Of a stretch of 64,000 nucleotides of DNA, positions 43,715-53,652 are shown in pieces. The first letter of the stretch is position 1. Every line of letters begins with the position of its first letter. The notes beneath the pieces are model-generated. The model worked only from the letters and a program-made list of their open reading frames with translations, was not told the origin of the DNA and did no database searches. Source of the DNA: Candidatus Lucifugimonas marina (lineage in GTDB: Bacteria; Chloroflexota; Dehalococcoidia; Lucifugimonadales; Lucifugimonadaceae). Both the position numbers and the translations under genes were made by a program. The stretch spans positions 1,798,001-1,862,000 of the forward strand of contig CP046147.1 of assembly GCA_029593915.1 (NCBI GenBank), given 5' to 3'.

Positions 43715-45199
43715 CTAGTCGACTTGTTCCGGGCTCTTCGGCTTGGTGAGAATTGCAAGCGCTAGCCCGATTAGCGAGAACACTGTGACCAGTGCATAGG
43801 CGTATTTCCAGCCGTCCATGAACGAAGCGCTCGCAGGTGCGTTTCCAGTGATCTTGTTGAGCGGTATATCGAAGCCGTCTGAGACCATAACTCCCACAAC
43901 GACGGCTGAGGCGATCGCCTGCCCCGCAACGTTACCGACATTCCTTGTCAGGTTCGTCAGCGCCCCTACGACTCCAAACGACTCTTTTGGCACACTGCCA
44001 AGGATGGTGCTGTTATTCGGCACTCCCCAGAGTCCCATCGCCAATCCGTTTATCAGGAGCACGAACATGACTATCCAGAGCGGAGTTTCGGCTGTGAAGA
44101 CCATGAACGCAATCGCTGTGGCGACCAGCATTGCGAAGCCAACAACCGTGAACGGCCGTTCACCAAGTCGATCACCCATTCGTCCTGATGTGCTGGCAGC
44201 AGCGGCCATACCCAATGAAGTGATGAAGATAATCGCACCGGCTGCGGCTTCCTGAATGTCACGCAGGCTAATCAGGTAGATCGGCATAAGGAATCTGACC
44301 GCTGTCGTTCCTAAAAAGCCTAAGAATCTCGTGGTGACTGCCATCGAAAAAACCAAATTCTTGAACATTCGAAGCTCGAGCATCGGTGAATCAGATTTCA
44401 GTTCCCACCAAACGAAGAATGCGAACAGAATTACTGCTGACGTGATTCCGCCCAGAATCAACGGTGAAACTATCGCCACACCAAACGGATTGTTGATCAG
44501 GATGACGACCACGGTGATCATCAAACCCGAAACTATTGCCCCTACCCAATCGAAAGCTTGCTTTCCGCCGCCGCGACGCTGAAGACTAACGATCTTCTCA
44601 TCAAGAATGAAATACCCGGCGATGAACGCAATTCCAATTGGAATCGTCAACATCAGGAACAATGCCTGCCACGGCAAGAACTGAAGCACCAGGCCTGCAA
44701 TCACCGGTCCCATCGCACCACCTACAGCAACCGATGTTGTCTGTGCTCCTATCGCCTTTCCACGTTCGTGTGCGGGGAATACAGATAGAACCATCGCCGT
44801 TCCAACCGACTGCCCCATCGAATTGCCAATTGCTGTGAAAACACGGGCAGCAATCAACAATGCGAACGTTGGAGCAAATGCAGTAAAAACTGATCCACTA
44901 GCGAAGAGAACCAGTCCAATTAAATGGACTTTCTTCCGACCGATGATGTCGGCCATCCTACCCATCGGCATCATGAACGCGCTGATGGTCAGTCCCTGAG
45001 CGATTACCACCCACGAGGCATCACGCAACGTCACGTTGAACGTGGCGGCGATCTGCGTGAGGGCGATGAACACCATGCCCATGCTTGCGACCATTGTGAA
45101 AAATGCGATACCGATTGCGGTAAACGCTTTCCACTTATACGCGTCTAGATCGACTTGTTGGGCGGTTGGGGCTGTAGACGAATTCTCTTGGTTGGTCAC
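43715..45199 (-). CDS. MFS transporter, DHA2/EmrB-QacA type
   Basis: A 494-residue protein with about fourteen membrane helices starting at GTG. 'LRDASWVVIAQGLTISAFMMPMGRMADIIGRKKVHLIGLVLFASGS' is the family's motif A region (G-R-x-A-D-x-x-G-R-K). A motif C-like 'GAMGPVIAGLVLQFLPWQALFL' follows, as in drug:proton antiporters. Likely exports hydrophobic or organic compounds by proton antiport. Convergent with the fusion gene, nine bases between stops. Confidence 0.9.
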   Translation of the reverse strand: MTNQENSSTAPTAQQVDLDAYKWKAFTAIGIAFFTMVASMGMVFIALTQIAATFNVTLRDASWVVIAQGLTISAFMMPMGRMADIIGRKKVHLIGLVLFASGSVFTAFAPTFALLIAARVFTAIGNSMGQSVGTAMVLSVFPAHERGKAIGAQTTSVAVGGAMGPVIAGLVLQFLPWQALFLMLTIPIGIAFIAGYFILDEKIVSLQRRGGGKQAFDWVGAIVSGLMITVVVILINNPFGVAIVSPLILGGITSAVILFAFFVWWELKSDSPMLELRMFKNLVFSMAVTTRFLGFLGTTAVRFLMPIYLISLRDIQEAAAGAIIFITSLGMAAAASTSGRMGDRLGERPFTVVGFAMLVATAIAFMVFTAETPLWIVMFVLLINGLAMGLWGVPNNSTILGSVPKESFGVVGALTNLTRNVGNVAGQAIASAVVVGVMVSDGFDIPLNKITGNAPASASFMDGWKYAYALVTVFSLIGLALAILTKPKSPEQVD

Positions 45200-45310
45200 A
45201 CAGAGCGACCTAAGAGATGAATTGAATAGCGGTTTGGCACGGGCGTCATACTACTCCCGCCACGTGTACAAAGCGCAACTCCATACCTAAGAACCTGACG
45301 AATATTCGAA

Positions 45311-46489
45311 CTAAGTCGCTCGCTGTTCGATCCAGTCGAGATCGAACTCGAAGCCGAAGCCAGGAGCGTTGGAAGGTGTCAAATATCCGTCTTTGATCAC
45401 AGGAGTGCCGGGAAGAACGACGAGTTCTTCGAGTGGTACGCCCGGAGGAGCCACACCTTCTGATCGCTCGGCCCACATGACCGATGACATCGCATATGCA
45501 AGATGCTGACCGTACGGATAGTTCGTACTGGCGTGCGGAATTACCGTGAGTCCGTGAGCTTCGGCCAAGTGGCAGATCTTGATTCCGGCGGTCATGCCAC
45601 CGACCCACTGGAGGTCGGGTTGGAATATGTCGACCAAACCGTGACTCGCAGCGAGGGCGAAGGGATGCACTGAGTACCAGTGTTCACCTGTGGCGAGAGT
45701 TTGGAACGGAATGCGCTGACGAAGATTGAAGTAGCTGTCCATGTCTTCCGGCAGCATGTAATCCTCAAGCCACTTGATTCGATATGGTCGAAGTTGCTCA
45801 GCAAGACGCACCATGTAGTCGGTGTTCATCGACATCCAGCAATCAACTGCGATTTCGACATCTGGTCCAACCTGCTCACGAGTCTTCGCAACGAGTTCCT
45901 CAGTGCGATTTAGACCCGCAAGTCCGGCATCAGGACCTTCCCGGAGGAACAGTTTTACCGCCTTAAACCCGAGTTCAAGGAACCACTCAATAGAGTTTTC
46001 TGTGCCGTAAGAAATATCGGTGTTGCTGGCGTAGCAGAAGATTTTCTCTTTCTGTGGACCGCCAATTATTTCGTACACCGGCTTGTTCAGCAGCTTGCCT
46101 TTCAAATCCCAAAGGGCGTTGTCGACGGCACTAATTGCGAAGCTCGAAACACCGGCCGTGCCGTAGGGTGCTGTTACTTTCTGCATCAGATCCCACACGC
46201 GCTCGGTAGCCATGCAATTCTCGCCCTCGATCACGGGTCCGATGTGATCGTTGATAAGCGGGACGGTTACACCACTGTGCAGCGTCAACCCAAAGCCCCA
46301 CGTACCGTCCTCTGCTGTAACCACACAGGCCGTTCGCTTCCAGTCGTTGCCCCAATCAGCACGCTTTATTTCCGGGTAGCGCTGCATTGGGCTAACGAAG
46401 CCATCGGTGGCCAACTTTGGAACACGTGGCTTGGTCGTTGCTCGTGGGGTTACATCGACCTCGATGGCTTTGACTGACCTGATCTTCAT
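45311..46489 (-). CDS. L-rhamnonate dehydratase-like enolase-superfamily enzyme
   Basis: A 392-residue enolase-superfamily dehydratase. Metal ligands Asp216 (VDCWMS), Glu242 (WLEDY) and Glu269 (TGEH), with catalytic His319 (IPHAS) paired with Asp292 (QPDLQW), match the order in E. coli RhmD, as do 'VDCWMS' and 'GGMTAGIKI'. Such enzymes dehydrate L-rhamnonate or related 6-deoxy sugar acids to 2-keto-3-deoxy acids. The gene follows the other dehydratase by 80 bases on the same strand. Substrate assignment is moderately confident only. Confidence 0.85.
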   Translation of the reverse strand: MKIRSVKAIEVDVTPRATTKPRVPKLATDGFVSPMQRYPEIKRADWGNDWKRTACVVTAEDGTWGFGLTLHSGVTVPLINDHIGPVIEGENCMATERVWDLMQKVTAPYGTAGVSSFAISAVDNALWDLKGKLLNKPVYEIIGGPQKEKIFCYASNTDISYGTENSIEWFLELGFKAVKLFLREGPDAGLAGLNRTEELVAKTREQVGPDVEIAVDCWMSMNTDYMVRLAEQLRPYRIKWLEDYMLPEDMDSYFNLRQRIPFQTLATGEHWYSVHPFALAASHGLVDIFQPDLQWVGGMTAGIKICHLAEAHGLTVIPHASTNYPYGQHLAYAMSSVMWAERSEGVAPPGVPLEELVVLPGTPVIKDGYLTPSNAPGFGFEFDLDWIEQRAT

Positions 46490-46569
46490 GCGGAGTAATT
46501 CCTGTACGACTGGAGTGCGAGTGGCAATTGCAAGCCGGACTTTACACGAAGATCAGGTACCCGCGACCG

Positions 46570-47724
46570 TTACTCGCCCCGGAACTGTTCGTCGGAATTG
46601 GCTCGCATGAAGTCCATGTTCATCTCGATACCAAGTCCTGGTGCGTCGGGGAGATGCAATCGTCCCTTTCGAACATCGAGCGGAGTCTGGATGAAGTTGT
46701 CGTAAGCAACCAGACGGTGTCGAGCAGTTTCGAGTTTGTAGAAGTTCGGCACAGTCATCATCACGTGAGCACCGGCGAGAACGTTGATCGGTCCACTGGC
46801 GTCATGAGGTGCGATTGGAAGGTAGTACGCCTCTGCCATTGTTGAAATTTTCTTCAGCTCGGATATTCCGCCTGTCCAGGTAACGTCAGGCTCAAGGAAA
46901 TCAGCCAGATCGTTTTCAAGAATCGTTGTAAATTCCCAACGGGTGTGGAGTCGCTCTCCAACCGAAATCGGAATATCGATCTGGTCTCGAACGTTCCTGA
47001 GTGCCTGTGGACTCTCGACTGGAACAGGCTCTTCCCACCAGTGAATGTTTGACGGAGCTACGCTGCGAGCGAGTCGAACGGTCGTGGGCACATCGAATCG
47101 ACCGTGGGCGTCGATCATCAACTCCATATCGGGTCCTGCACCCTCTCGGATTGCAGCTGTGATCTCATTCGCCTCGGCCTCACCCCGAGTTGTCATACCG
47201 CCGTTGAGATAGCCGTTGTCTTCCTCCTTCATGTGCGGGTACGGGTCGAACTTCATACCCTCGTGCCCCGACTCAGCAATCTCTTTTGCCTGTCGCTTGG
47301 CTTCGTCTGGACCAATATTTGGGTCTGGGTGGGTGTAGAGAGCAATGTTCTCTCTAATCGGACCACCAAGTAGTTCGTAAATAGGCTGGTTCATCGCCTT
47401 ACCGCGAATGTCCCAGAGAGCAATATCGATTCCGCTGATAGCGTTGGTCGAGGCACCGCGCGACCCCATGTAGGTGAAGCGCCTGAAAATCTTGTTCCAG
47501 ATTTTCTCGATATGGAACGGATTCTCACCAACAACCAATGGATCGAGCTGTTGCAGTACCGCGCACACCGCACGGTTTGCAACAGGGTGAGTTGTTGTCA
47601 CCTCGCCCCAACCAGTGATTCCCTCGTCAGTTTGTACCTCGACGAAGATGTATTCGCCCTGCCTTCCGAAGTTGTATGCAGCGGTTGCAAGTAACAGCCA
47701 CGGGGTGACTTTGGTGATTTTCAT
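46570..47724 (-). CDS. Galactonate dehydratase-like (mandelate racemase subgroup) enzyme
   Basis: A 384-residue enolase-superfamily protein of the DgoD-like group. Asp205 and His207 (MIDAHGRF), Glu231 (WWEEPV), Glu257 (VGERL) and His307 (APHDASGP) reproduce the metal and acid-base pattern of D-galactonate dehydratase. The capping domain has 'YNFGRQGEYIFVEVQTDEGITGWGE'. Product should be a 2-keto-3-deoxy sugar acid. First gene of a leftward pair with the rhamnonate-dehydratase-like gene; a perfect dyad at 47776-47792 lies 51 bases upstream of its start. Confidence 0.87.
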   Translation of the reverse strand: MKITKVTPWLLLATAAYNFGRQGEYIFVEVQTDEGITGWGEVTTTHPVANRAVCAVLQQLDPLVVGENPFHIEKIWNKIFRRFTYMGSRGASTNAISGIDIALWDIRGKAMNQPIYELLGGPIRENIALYTHPDPNIGPDEAKRQAKEIAESGHEGMKFDPYPHMKEEDNGYLNGGMTTRGEAEANEITAAIREGAGPDMELMIDAHGRFDVPTTVRLARSVAPSNIHWWEEPVPVESPQALRNVRDQIDIPISVGERLHTRWEFTTILENDLADFLEPDVTWTGGISELKKISTMAEAYYLPIAPHDASGPINVLAGAHVMMTVPNFYKLETARHRLVAYDNFIQTPLDVRKGRLHLPDAPGLGIEMNMDFMRANSDEQFRGE

Positions 47725-47775
47725 TGGAGATGACTCTTCTGTTAGCAGGGGTTGAAGGACCGTTGATGGGCATCA

Positions 47776-47792
47776 AGTTTCACAGTGAAACT
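47776..47792. promoter_or_regulatory. 17-bp operator-like palindrome upstream of sugar-acid dehydratase genes
   Basis: AGTTTCACAGTGAAACT is a perfect 8-1-8 dyad in the 207-base divergent gap between the dehydratase pair (leftward) and the monooxygenase (rightward). Size and position suit a GntR- or LacI-like operator. The same half-site word (GTGAAA) occurs in the palindrome at 19947-19962, in the opposite arrangement. Confidence 0.5.
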
Positions 47793-47931
47793 GCTCGATC
47801 ACAAGTCGTGACACCGAATTTTTCTCCAAACCGTGTCATGAAATGATCACGCAACGACCACACTGGATCGTAGTAGCAGCTAATATCCTCGTCGCTCTGC
47901 AAATCTATTCGTCGCTAGGAAACACATTTAC

Positions 47932-49197
47932 TTGTCACCGAACTCAACAGAATCGCACAACATCGTGATCATCGGAGCCGGATCAGCCGGTTTGGCGACA
48001 AGCTATTTCCTGACGGAGCGTGGGGTAGAACATCTCATTCTCGAGCGCGGTGATGTCGGTAACACCTGGGATGTGGAGCGGTGGGACGGTTTCTATCTGG
48101 TCAACCCAAACTGGGCGGTTCGTCTTCCCGGGTTTCACTACACAGGCACTGACCCAGAAGGCTATCTTTCCAAGATAGAAACAATCGATTACTTGAAGGA
48201 CTACGCCAAACACTTTGGAGCACCGGTCAGAACCGGAGTTGAAGTTGATTCGATCGAGCAGAACCAAGATGGCAGTTACAAGCTTTCACTTGGTGGCGAC
48301 AATGAGGGCAACGTAATCGAAGCCCGATGTGTGGTTGTAGCAACCGGGGCGTTTGGTATTCCAAAAGTTCCAGAGTACTCGGCTGATATCGACGATTCAT
48401 TTGTCCAAATGCACTCAGCCGCTTACAAGAATCCTCAGTCACTTGATGATGGCGCAGTGCTTGTGGTCGGCTCAGGTCAATCGGGCGCACAAATTGCCGA
48501 AGAACTTCATGATGCGGGCAAGAAAGTTTTCCTGTCGGTCGGCAATGCAGGACGACGTCCGCGCCGATATCGAGGTCGGGACTCGTCGTGGTGGAACTAC
48601 ACGATGGGCAGCTTCGACAAGACAATCGAGAACGTCGAGTCGGTTGACGACGCCCGTTATGGTTCGTCTTCGCACACCAGCGGCGCACGAGGTGGGCACA
48701 ACATCTACCTGCGCCAGATGGCGAAAGAGGGAGTGACGCTTGTTGGTCCAGTGACGGGGGGCGAAGGAAACACGATTTCGCTTCGAACTGATCTCGCTGA
48801 AATTCTTAAGGCTGTCGATGATCATCCAGTGAAGTGGAAAGCGAATGTCGATGCCTATGTCGAGAAAAATGGAATCCAGGTTCCACCGGACGATGTGATC
48901 GATCCGCCGGGCATCTCAGAGTGGCCAAAAGGCGATGCGCCAAGTTCGTTGAATCTCGCTGATGCCGGGATTACGACGATCATTTGGTCCACAGGCTTCA
49001 AATACGACTTCGACTGGATCAAGCTGCCAATCACCGGCGAATACAACTATCCGATTCAGCAGCGCGGCGTGACCGAATACTCCGGTCTGTACTTCATGGG
49101 CTTACAGTGGATGTACGGATCGAAATCAGCACAGTTCATTGGGGTCGGTGAAGACGCTGAATACGTGTCGGGGCACGTAGCCGATAATTTCGGATAG
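47932..49197 (+). CDS. FAD/NAD(P)-dependent monooxygenase or oxidoreductase
   Basis: A 421-residue flavoprotein starting at TTG. FAD-binding 'IVIIGAGSAGLATSYFLTERG' at about residues 11-31, 'LERGDVGNTWDVERWDGFYLVNPNW' (typical of FMO/Baeyer-Villiger-like proteins), and a second Rossmann 'VLVVGSGQSGAQIAEELHDAGKKVFLS' for NAD(P)H. 'IIWSTGFKYDFDWI' resembles the C-terminal FMO ATG-type motif. Likely oxygenates a small organic molecule. AGGA lies about eleven bases before the TTG. Confidence 0.9.
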   Translation: MSPNSTESHNIVIIGAGSAGLATSYFLTERGVEHLILERGDVGNTWDVERWDGFYLVNPNWAVRLPGFHYTGTDPEGYLSKIETIDYLKDYAKHFGAPVRTGVEVDSIEQNQDGSYKLSLGGDNEGNVIEARCVVVATGAFGIPKVPEYSADIDDSFVQMHSAAYKNPQSLDDGAVLVVGSGQSGAQIAEELHDAGKKVFLSVGNAGRRPRRYRGRDSSWWNYTMGSFDKTIENVESVDDARYGSSSHTSGARGGHNIYLRQMAKEGVTLVGPVTGGEGNTISLRTDLAEILKAVDDHPVKWKANVDAYVEKNGIQVPPDDVIDPPGISEWPKGDAPSSLNLADAGITTIIWSTGFKYDFDWIKLPITGEYNYPIQQRGVTEYSGLYFMGLQWMYGSKSAQFIGVGEDAEYVSGHVADNFG

Positions 49198-49247
49198 ATC
49201 GAACGTCGCTGGTATGAGTGCGTAACCAACAACTTGCAACATCTAAT

Positions 49248-49368
49248 TTCCCGAGTACCGCCGAGGGATCTTGGACAACAGGTTTCGAGCTGGAGTAGTC
49301 GGCTTCAGTTCACTCCCCGTGTCGGTGATTTGCCCTTTTGCACATGATCCCTCGGCGGCACTCGGGAA
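49248..49368. repeat. Dispersed inverted-repeat element, copy B
   Basis: The left arm (49248-49270) begins TTCCCGAGTACCGCCGAGGG. The right arm (49346-49368) is its inverted counterpart, GATCCCTCGGCGGCACTCGG then GAA, with one mismatch. The match extends a few bases outward to 49243 and 49374. The interior is non-coding. This copy has the best-preserved arms of the three (also 3635-3760 and 58506-58636). Confidence 0.78.
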
Positions 49369-49441
49369 ATTTAGAAGCCCCCCACTGAGCACTGAATGCC
49401 GTACCGATTCAAAAAACATCTTCTCCTCAACGATTAACTAA

Positions 49442-49477
49442 AACCGCCCGTAGCCAACTGAGTGACCACGGGCGGTT
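49442..49477 (-). terminator. Intrinsic terminator of the MmpL gene
   Basis: AACCGCCCGT (49442-49451) pairs with ACGGGCGGTT (49468-49477), a perfect 10-bp stem. On the minus strand it is followed by a T-rich tract (TTTTAGTTAA) and lies 23 bases after the MmpL stop. Confidence 0.82.
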
Positions 49478-49500
49478 GTAATTACTGTGAACAGCAGCGA

Positions 49501-51930
49501 TTAGTCAGCCGGAGCTGGTTCCGCCGCCTTCTCGGACGAAGCAGCAGCCGGTGACTGTCCTTCGATCGAGATGTTCGGAATCCACTCAAGCCAAGAAGGC
49601 AAGTACCAGGCGCTTTGACCCAGTATTCGCATCACACTTGGTACAAGCAGTGACCGAACGATTGTTGCGTCAAGCAGAACCGCAGCACCTAAGCCGAATC
49701 CCATCGACTGGAAGAAGGCGATATCGCCAAGAGCGAATCCACCAAACACCGCAACCATGATCAATGCAGCACCAGTAATGATGCTGGCTGTCTTGCGCAA
49801 ACCAAACGCTACCGATTCCGAAGCGAGACCAGTCTCGTCGTATCGTTCTTTGATTCGGCTCAGCATGAACACGTGGTAGTCCATCGAAAGTCCAAACAAA
49901 ATGCTGAACATGAACAACGGTAACCAGAATTCAATCTGATCAACCTGTTCGAATCCGAACACGTCGATTAGGAAGCCTTTCTGGAACACGAGAACCACAA
50001 GTCCGTAAGCCGCACCAACTGAAAGTAGGTTCATCAGGATCGATGCAATCGAAATTGTCAGCGACCTGAATGCGAGTAGCAGCAGTATGAAGCTAAGACT
50101 CAGCACCGAAGCGAACACGATTGGCAAGTACTCGTCGGTGACCTTCACCGAGTCGACCACTTCAGCAGAACTTCCACCAACGAAAGCTTCGTAACTTCCT
50201 TCAGGAATGCCAGCGAACGCCTCAGGAATCAGTTCACCTCGAAGACGACGGATAGTCGTCAGTGCAGTCTGGTTCTGCGGGTCACCCGGGATGTTCGATG
50301 TGAAGCTTGCGAGGTTGACGCTTGGTTCGATCCGAACCTGCGCAGCCTGCAGACCAGCATCATCAGCAATAAGAGTTTCGAGCTTGGTCAACGCGCTGGC
50401 GATTGGCTCAGAGCCGACGTCACCGTCGATAGCGACCAGAGCTGGAGCGTCGGATCCAAATCCAAATTTCTCATCCAGAGTCTGGAATCCTTTCTTGGCG
50501 GGGATTTCATCAGGAAGTACCGAGATTCCACTCGTACCCTTTTCGAGGTCGAGGTAGAAATAGGCGAGGAACAGCAAAACCACAGAAGCTGCGATCAAGC
50601 TCATGTACGGTCGGCGCATGACGCTGACGGTCAGAGTGTTCCACAGACCCGACTCGGCATCAGGGTCGGTCACTGACTCCGTACCAAGACCAAACGACCA
50701 CTTGTTGTTGGTGACCTTACGAATCACAGTCAGAACTACCAAGATGAGCATCACACCGGCCGAAACCATGATCACGTCAGGTCCGAATCCCGCCGTAAGC
50801 GTCAAGGCAACGGCTCCGACGATGAACAGCCCCCCAGTGAGAGGTAGCGGCGCTCGAACGGCGTAAACCTTGTCTCCCAGTATTCCAATCAAAGCCGGTA
50901 GCAGCGTGATTCCAACGATCACAGCTACGAACACAACGATGATCGCACCGGCCCCAAATGCCTGGAACTCACGAACTGGAATGATGAGCATTCCAAGCAA
51001 CGCAAGCACAACGGTCAGTCCGCTGAAAACAACGGCTCGACCTGCAGAGCCACCAGCTGCTTCAATGGCATCCTGCTTCTCTCGTCCACGCTCTCGTTCT
51101 TCCTTGTATCGAGAAAGGATGAACAGTGCGTAGTCGATACCGACAGCCAGACCCATCATCGTCAAAATGTTCGGTACGAACTCGTTTAGTTCGACAACCT
51201 GACCAACGATAGCTGTGATTCCGATTCCTGTGAAAATCGCCGCAATGGCAAGGATGATCGGGATGAACGCAGCTACAACGGCTCCGAACACCATCGCCAA
51301 AATGATGATGGCTACCGCAATACCGATCGTCTCTCCGGTAACAAGGTCGCTTTCGGCTAGCTCACCGAATACGTGTTGAATACTTTCGTTTCCGATGAAG
51401 TAAACCTCGTACCCGTCACGTGTAAATTCTTCGGCGACATGGAGCAATGGCTCGAATTCAGAAGCGGAGCCTTCGTGAACGTTCACGGAAGTCAGCAGCG
51501 TCGTTCCGTCCTGAGAGACCTGTCCCTCGTAGTCGCTGAAAGAACCGATCAGTATTTCTACTTCGTGTTCTTCCTGAGCGTGATCGATTTCGTCACCAAA
51601 CTCTGCGAGGAACTCATCGAATGCTGCTTCTCCTGGTTTTGGACCTTCGGAAACGATCAGTACAAATTCAGACGATGAAGGTGGTCCTGTTTCGTCAACA
51701 TCCTGCTGCTGACCAGCACCATCGATCTCACCAAATCGCTCGTTGATTAGCGTTTGTGCTTCTTGGTATTCAAGAACCTGCGTCGGTCCTTGTCCACCTT
51801 CCAATGCACTTTCGAGCATCGTACTGGCTAAAGCACCAGCGGCTACTAGGGCTAGAACCCAGCCGGCGACGACCCACCAAGGTCGTCGACCGCTAAAGCT
51901 AGCAATACCTTCGACAGAAATTCTCATCAT
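49501..51930 (-). CDS. MMPL-family RND transporter
   Basis: An 809-residue membrane protein with about twelve helices in two halves, each with a large external loop, typical of MmpL/actinobacterial RND exporters. Motifs: 'MGLAVGIDYALFILSRYKEERERG' in the first half and 'ILFGLSMDYHVFMLSRIKERYDETG' in the second, with the proton-relay Asp-Tyr pairs. The frame is open to 51996, but ATG at 51930 (or the adjacent ATG at 51927) follows GGGAG and opens with a short cytoplasmic stretch. Likely exports lipids or siderophore-like compounds. The C-terminus is Ala/Pro-rich. Confidence 0.9.
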   Translation of the reverse strand: MMRISVEGIASFSGRRPWWVVAGWVLALVAAGALASTMLESALEGGQGPTQVLEYQEAQTLINERFGEIDGAGQQQDVDETGPPSSSEFVLIVSEGPKPGEAAFDEFLAEFGDEIDHAQEEHEVEILIGSFSDYEGQVSQDGTTLLTSVNVHEGSASEFEPLLHVAEEFTRDGYEVYFIGNESIQHVFGELAESDLVTGETIGIAVAIIILAMVFGAVVAAFIPIILAIAAIFTGIGITAIVGQVVELNEFVPNILTMMGLAVGIDYALFILSRYKEERERGREKQDAIEAAGGSAGRAVVFSGLTVVLALLGMLIIPVREFQAFGAGAIIVVFVAVIVGITLLPALIGILGDKVYAVRAPLPLTGGLFIVGAVALTLTAGFGPDVIMVSAGVMLILVVLTVIRKVTNNKWSFGLGTESVTDPDAESGLWNTLTVSVMRRPYMSLIAASVVLLFLAYFYLDLEKGTSGISVLPDEIPAKKGFQTLDEKFGFGSDAPALVAIDGDVGSEPIASALTKLETLIADDAGLQAAQVRIEPSVNLASFTSNIPGDPQNQTALTTIRRLRGELIPEAFAGIPEGSYEAFVGGSSAEVVDSVKVTDEYLPIVFASVLSLSFILLLLAFRSLTISIASILMNLLSVGAAYGLVVLVFQKGFLIDVFGFEQVDQIEFWLPLFMFSILFGLSMDYHVFMLSRIKERYDETGLASESVAFGLRKTASIITGAALIMVAVFGGFALGDIAFFQSMGFGLGAAVLLDATIVRSLLVPSVMRILGQSAWYLPSWLEWIPNISIEGQSPAAASSEKAAEPAPAD

Positions 51931-52062
51931 TGCTCCCGACTGTTTTTTCAAAACAGTAATACGTGCGTACGATCGAATAAAAAATCCAGCAAACAACTCT
52001 GAACCGTTCGCGCCAAAATGTCGAGTATTCCGTGGCGCTCAAGGTGTTGAGTCGGGTGTTCC

Positions 52063-52077
52063 CCAGTTAGTAACTGG
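52063..52077. promoter_or_regulatory. 15-bp palindrome between divergent transporter genes
   Basis: CCAGTTAGTAACTGG is a perfect 7-1-7 dyad in the 266-base gap between the MmpL gene (leftward) and the MFS gene (rightward), where a shared operator would be expected. Confidence 0.4.
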
Positions 52078-52196
52078 TGCGATACCGCATGAAATTGTAG
52101 TTCCACATGCAGTAAATGAATCCCTATTAAGGGGTATTTTTCCGCTGGGTTTGATCTGCAGAACGGGACTAATCGGCTGCTGCAAAACACCTAACG

Positions 52197-53540
52197 ATGC
52201 AGTGGAGAGGGTTACACTTTTCGGTCGTGACAACAAAGAACGACACTCCCTCTCCATCACCCCCACGCGTTGCCAGAACTCCCTTTTATTACGGATGGGT
52301 GATCTTAGTTATCGCCGCTCTCGGCAGCTTTGCTTCTGCTCCGGGACAGACGTTCACATTCTCCGTGTTCCAAGATTCGTTCATCAATGATCTGAATCTA
52401 TCGTCAACTTCTGTATCAACGCTCTACTTGTTCGGATCGTTGACTGCTGCAGGCATGATCATCTTTGTTGGTCGCAGTCTCGACCGGTTCGGTCCCCGTC
52501 GAATGATGGTCTTCGCCGTAGTTTGTCTCGGCCTCGGTGCCATGTGGCTCTCGCAGGTCAGTGCCACGTGGCAGCTATTCGTCGGATTCGCCATTATGCG
52601 AACGATGGGACAAGGGGCACTAAGCCTGATTCCAGCAACGATGGTTTCAGTTTGGTTTGTTCGAAAACGACCTATGGCACTTGCAATCATGGGACTTGGC
52701 GGAGCAGTTGCCAGTGGTATTTACCCTTTCTACGGCGCAACGCTTATCGACGCATTCGGCTGGAGAACAGCTTGGGTGGTGATTGCTGTAACCGCGTGGG
52801 CACTCCTGATAATCCCAGCAATCGTATTTATCCGAACCAGTCCTGAATCGATAGGGCTGTTACCTGATGGTGATAAAGCGAAAGATTCTGACGACTCCGG
52901 CAAACCAGAAAGGAAGTCAGAAGCTCGCGAGCATTCTTGGACGGTCAAACAAGCAACAAGATCACGAATTCTGTGGCTACTGATATTCGCCGGCTCAGCC
53001 CAATCTTTAGTGGGAACTGGTGTTGCATTTCAGCAGGTATCGATCATGACATCGAAAGGTCTCAGCATTGGTGCTGCAGCTGGCGTCTTCGGAATCATGG
53101 CACCGACTGCAATCGCCGGGCAGTTCATCGCTGGCTATCTGGCAAACAGGTTCCAAGTTCGTTACCTAATCGCCGTTGGACAAGGTGGACTCGTGCTGGC
53201 AATGATCGTGCTGCTCAACACTGGCGAGCTTTGGCATGCGTATGCATACGGCGTTGTGCTGGGATTGAATCAAGGCTTCTTGATGAACCTGAATCAGATA
53301 GTTTGGCCAGCGTATTTTGGACGTAAAAACCTGGGCAGCATCAAAGGTGTTGCGAATTTCGGCATGATGGCTTCTGCTGCTCTAGGTCCACTTCCTCTTG
53401 CGCTGTCGATTGATCAAACCGGTTCCTACACAATCGGTCTATACGCATACATGGCTCTTCCACCGCTATGTGGACTCGCCGCGATTCTGGCAGGGAAGCC
53501 GGGTCGAGCACCCCGTTCCTCCTTGCAGACAACTTCCTAA
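52197..53540 (+). CDS. MFS transporter, monocarboxylate/oxalate-formate antiporter-like
   Basis: A 447-residue protein with twelve predicted helices. The opening 'PFYYGWVILVIAALGSFASAPGQTFTFSVF' and 'GRSLDRFGPRRMMVFA' (motif A) match the monocarboxylate/OFA branch of MFS. There is a charged central loop near residues 215-240. Probably takes up an organic acid for the enzymes encoded downstream on the same strand (inference). ATG at 52197 lacks a clear ribosome-binding site; GTG at 52227 is an alternative start. Confidence 0.87.
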   Translation: MQWRGLHFSVVTTKNDTPSPSPPRVARTPFYYGWVILVIAALGSFASAPGQTFTFSVFQDSFINDLNLSSTSVSTLYLFGSLTAAGMIIFVGRSLDRFGPRRMMVFAVVCLGLGAMWLSQVSATWQLFVGFAIMRTMGQGALSLIPATMVSVWFVRKRPMALAIMGLGGAVASGIYPFYGATLIDAFGWRTAWVVIAVTAWALLIIPAIVFIRTSPESIGLLPDGDKAKDSDDSGKPERKSEAREHSWTVKQATRSRILWLLIFAGSAQSLVGTGVAFQQVSIMTSKGLSIGAAAGVFGIMAPTAIAGQFIAGYLANRFQVRYLIAVGQGGLVLAMIVLLNTGELWHAYAYGVVLGLNQGFLMNLNQIVWPAYFGRKNLGSIKGVANFGMMASAALGPLPLALSIDQTGSYTIGLYAYMALPPLCGLAAILAGKPGRAPRSSLQTTS

Positions 53541-53652
53541 GCCACTGCATCTTTCACGCTTTCGTCAGTCCAACAACCTATCCGCTGTTGTAAAGTGCGC
53601 CGAAGTTTCCAAAGAACTAGCGAATACATTCGACTGAAGGCTGATAGATCAC

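Larger units (their letters stand above)
49198..49500. other. Convergent gap holding a repeat element and terminator
   Basis: These 303 bases between the monooxygenase (rightward) and MmpL (leftward) genes contain no credible gene. They hold inverted-repeat element copy B and the MmpL terminator, listed separately. No separate terminator for the rightward gene is seen, so the element may serve that role. Confidence 0.6.
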
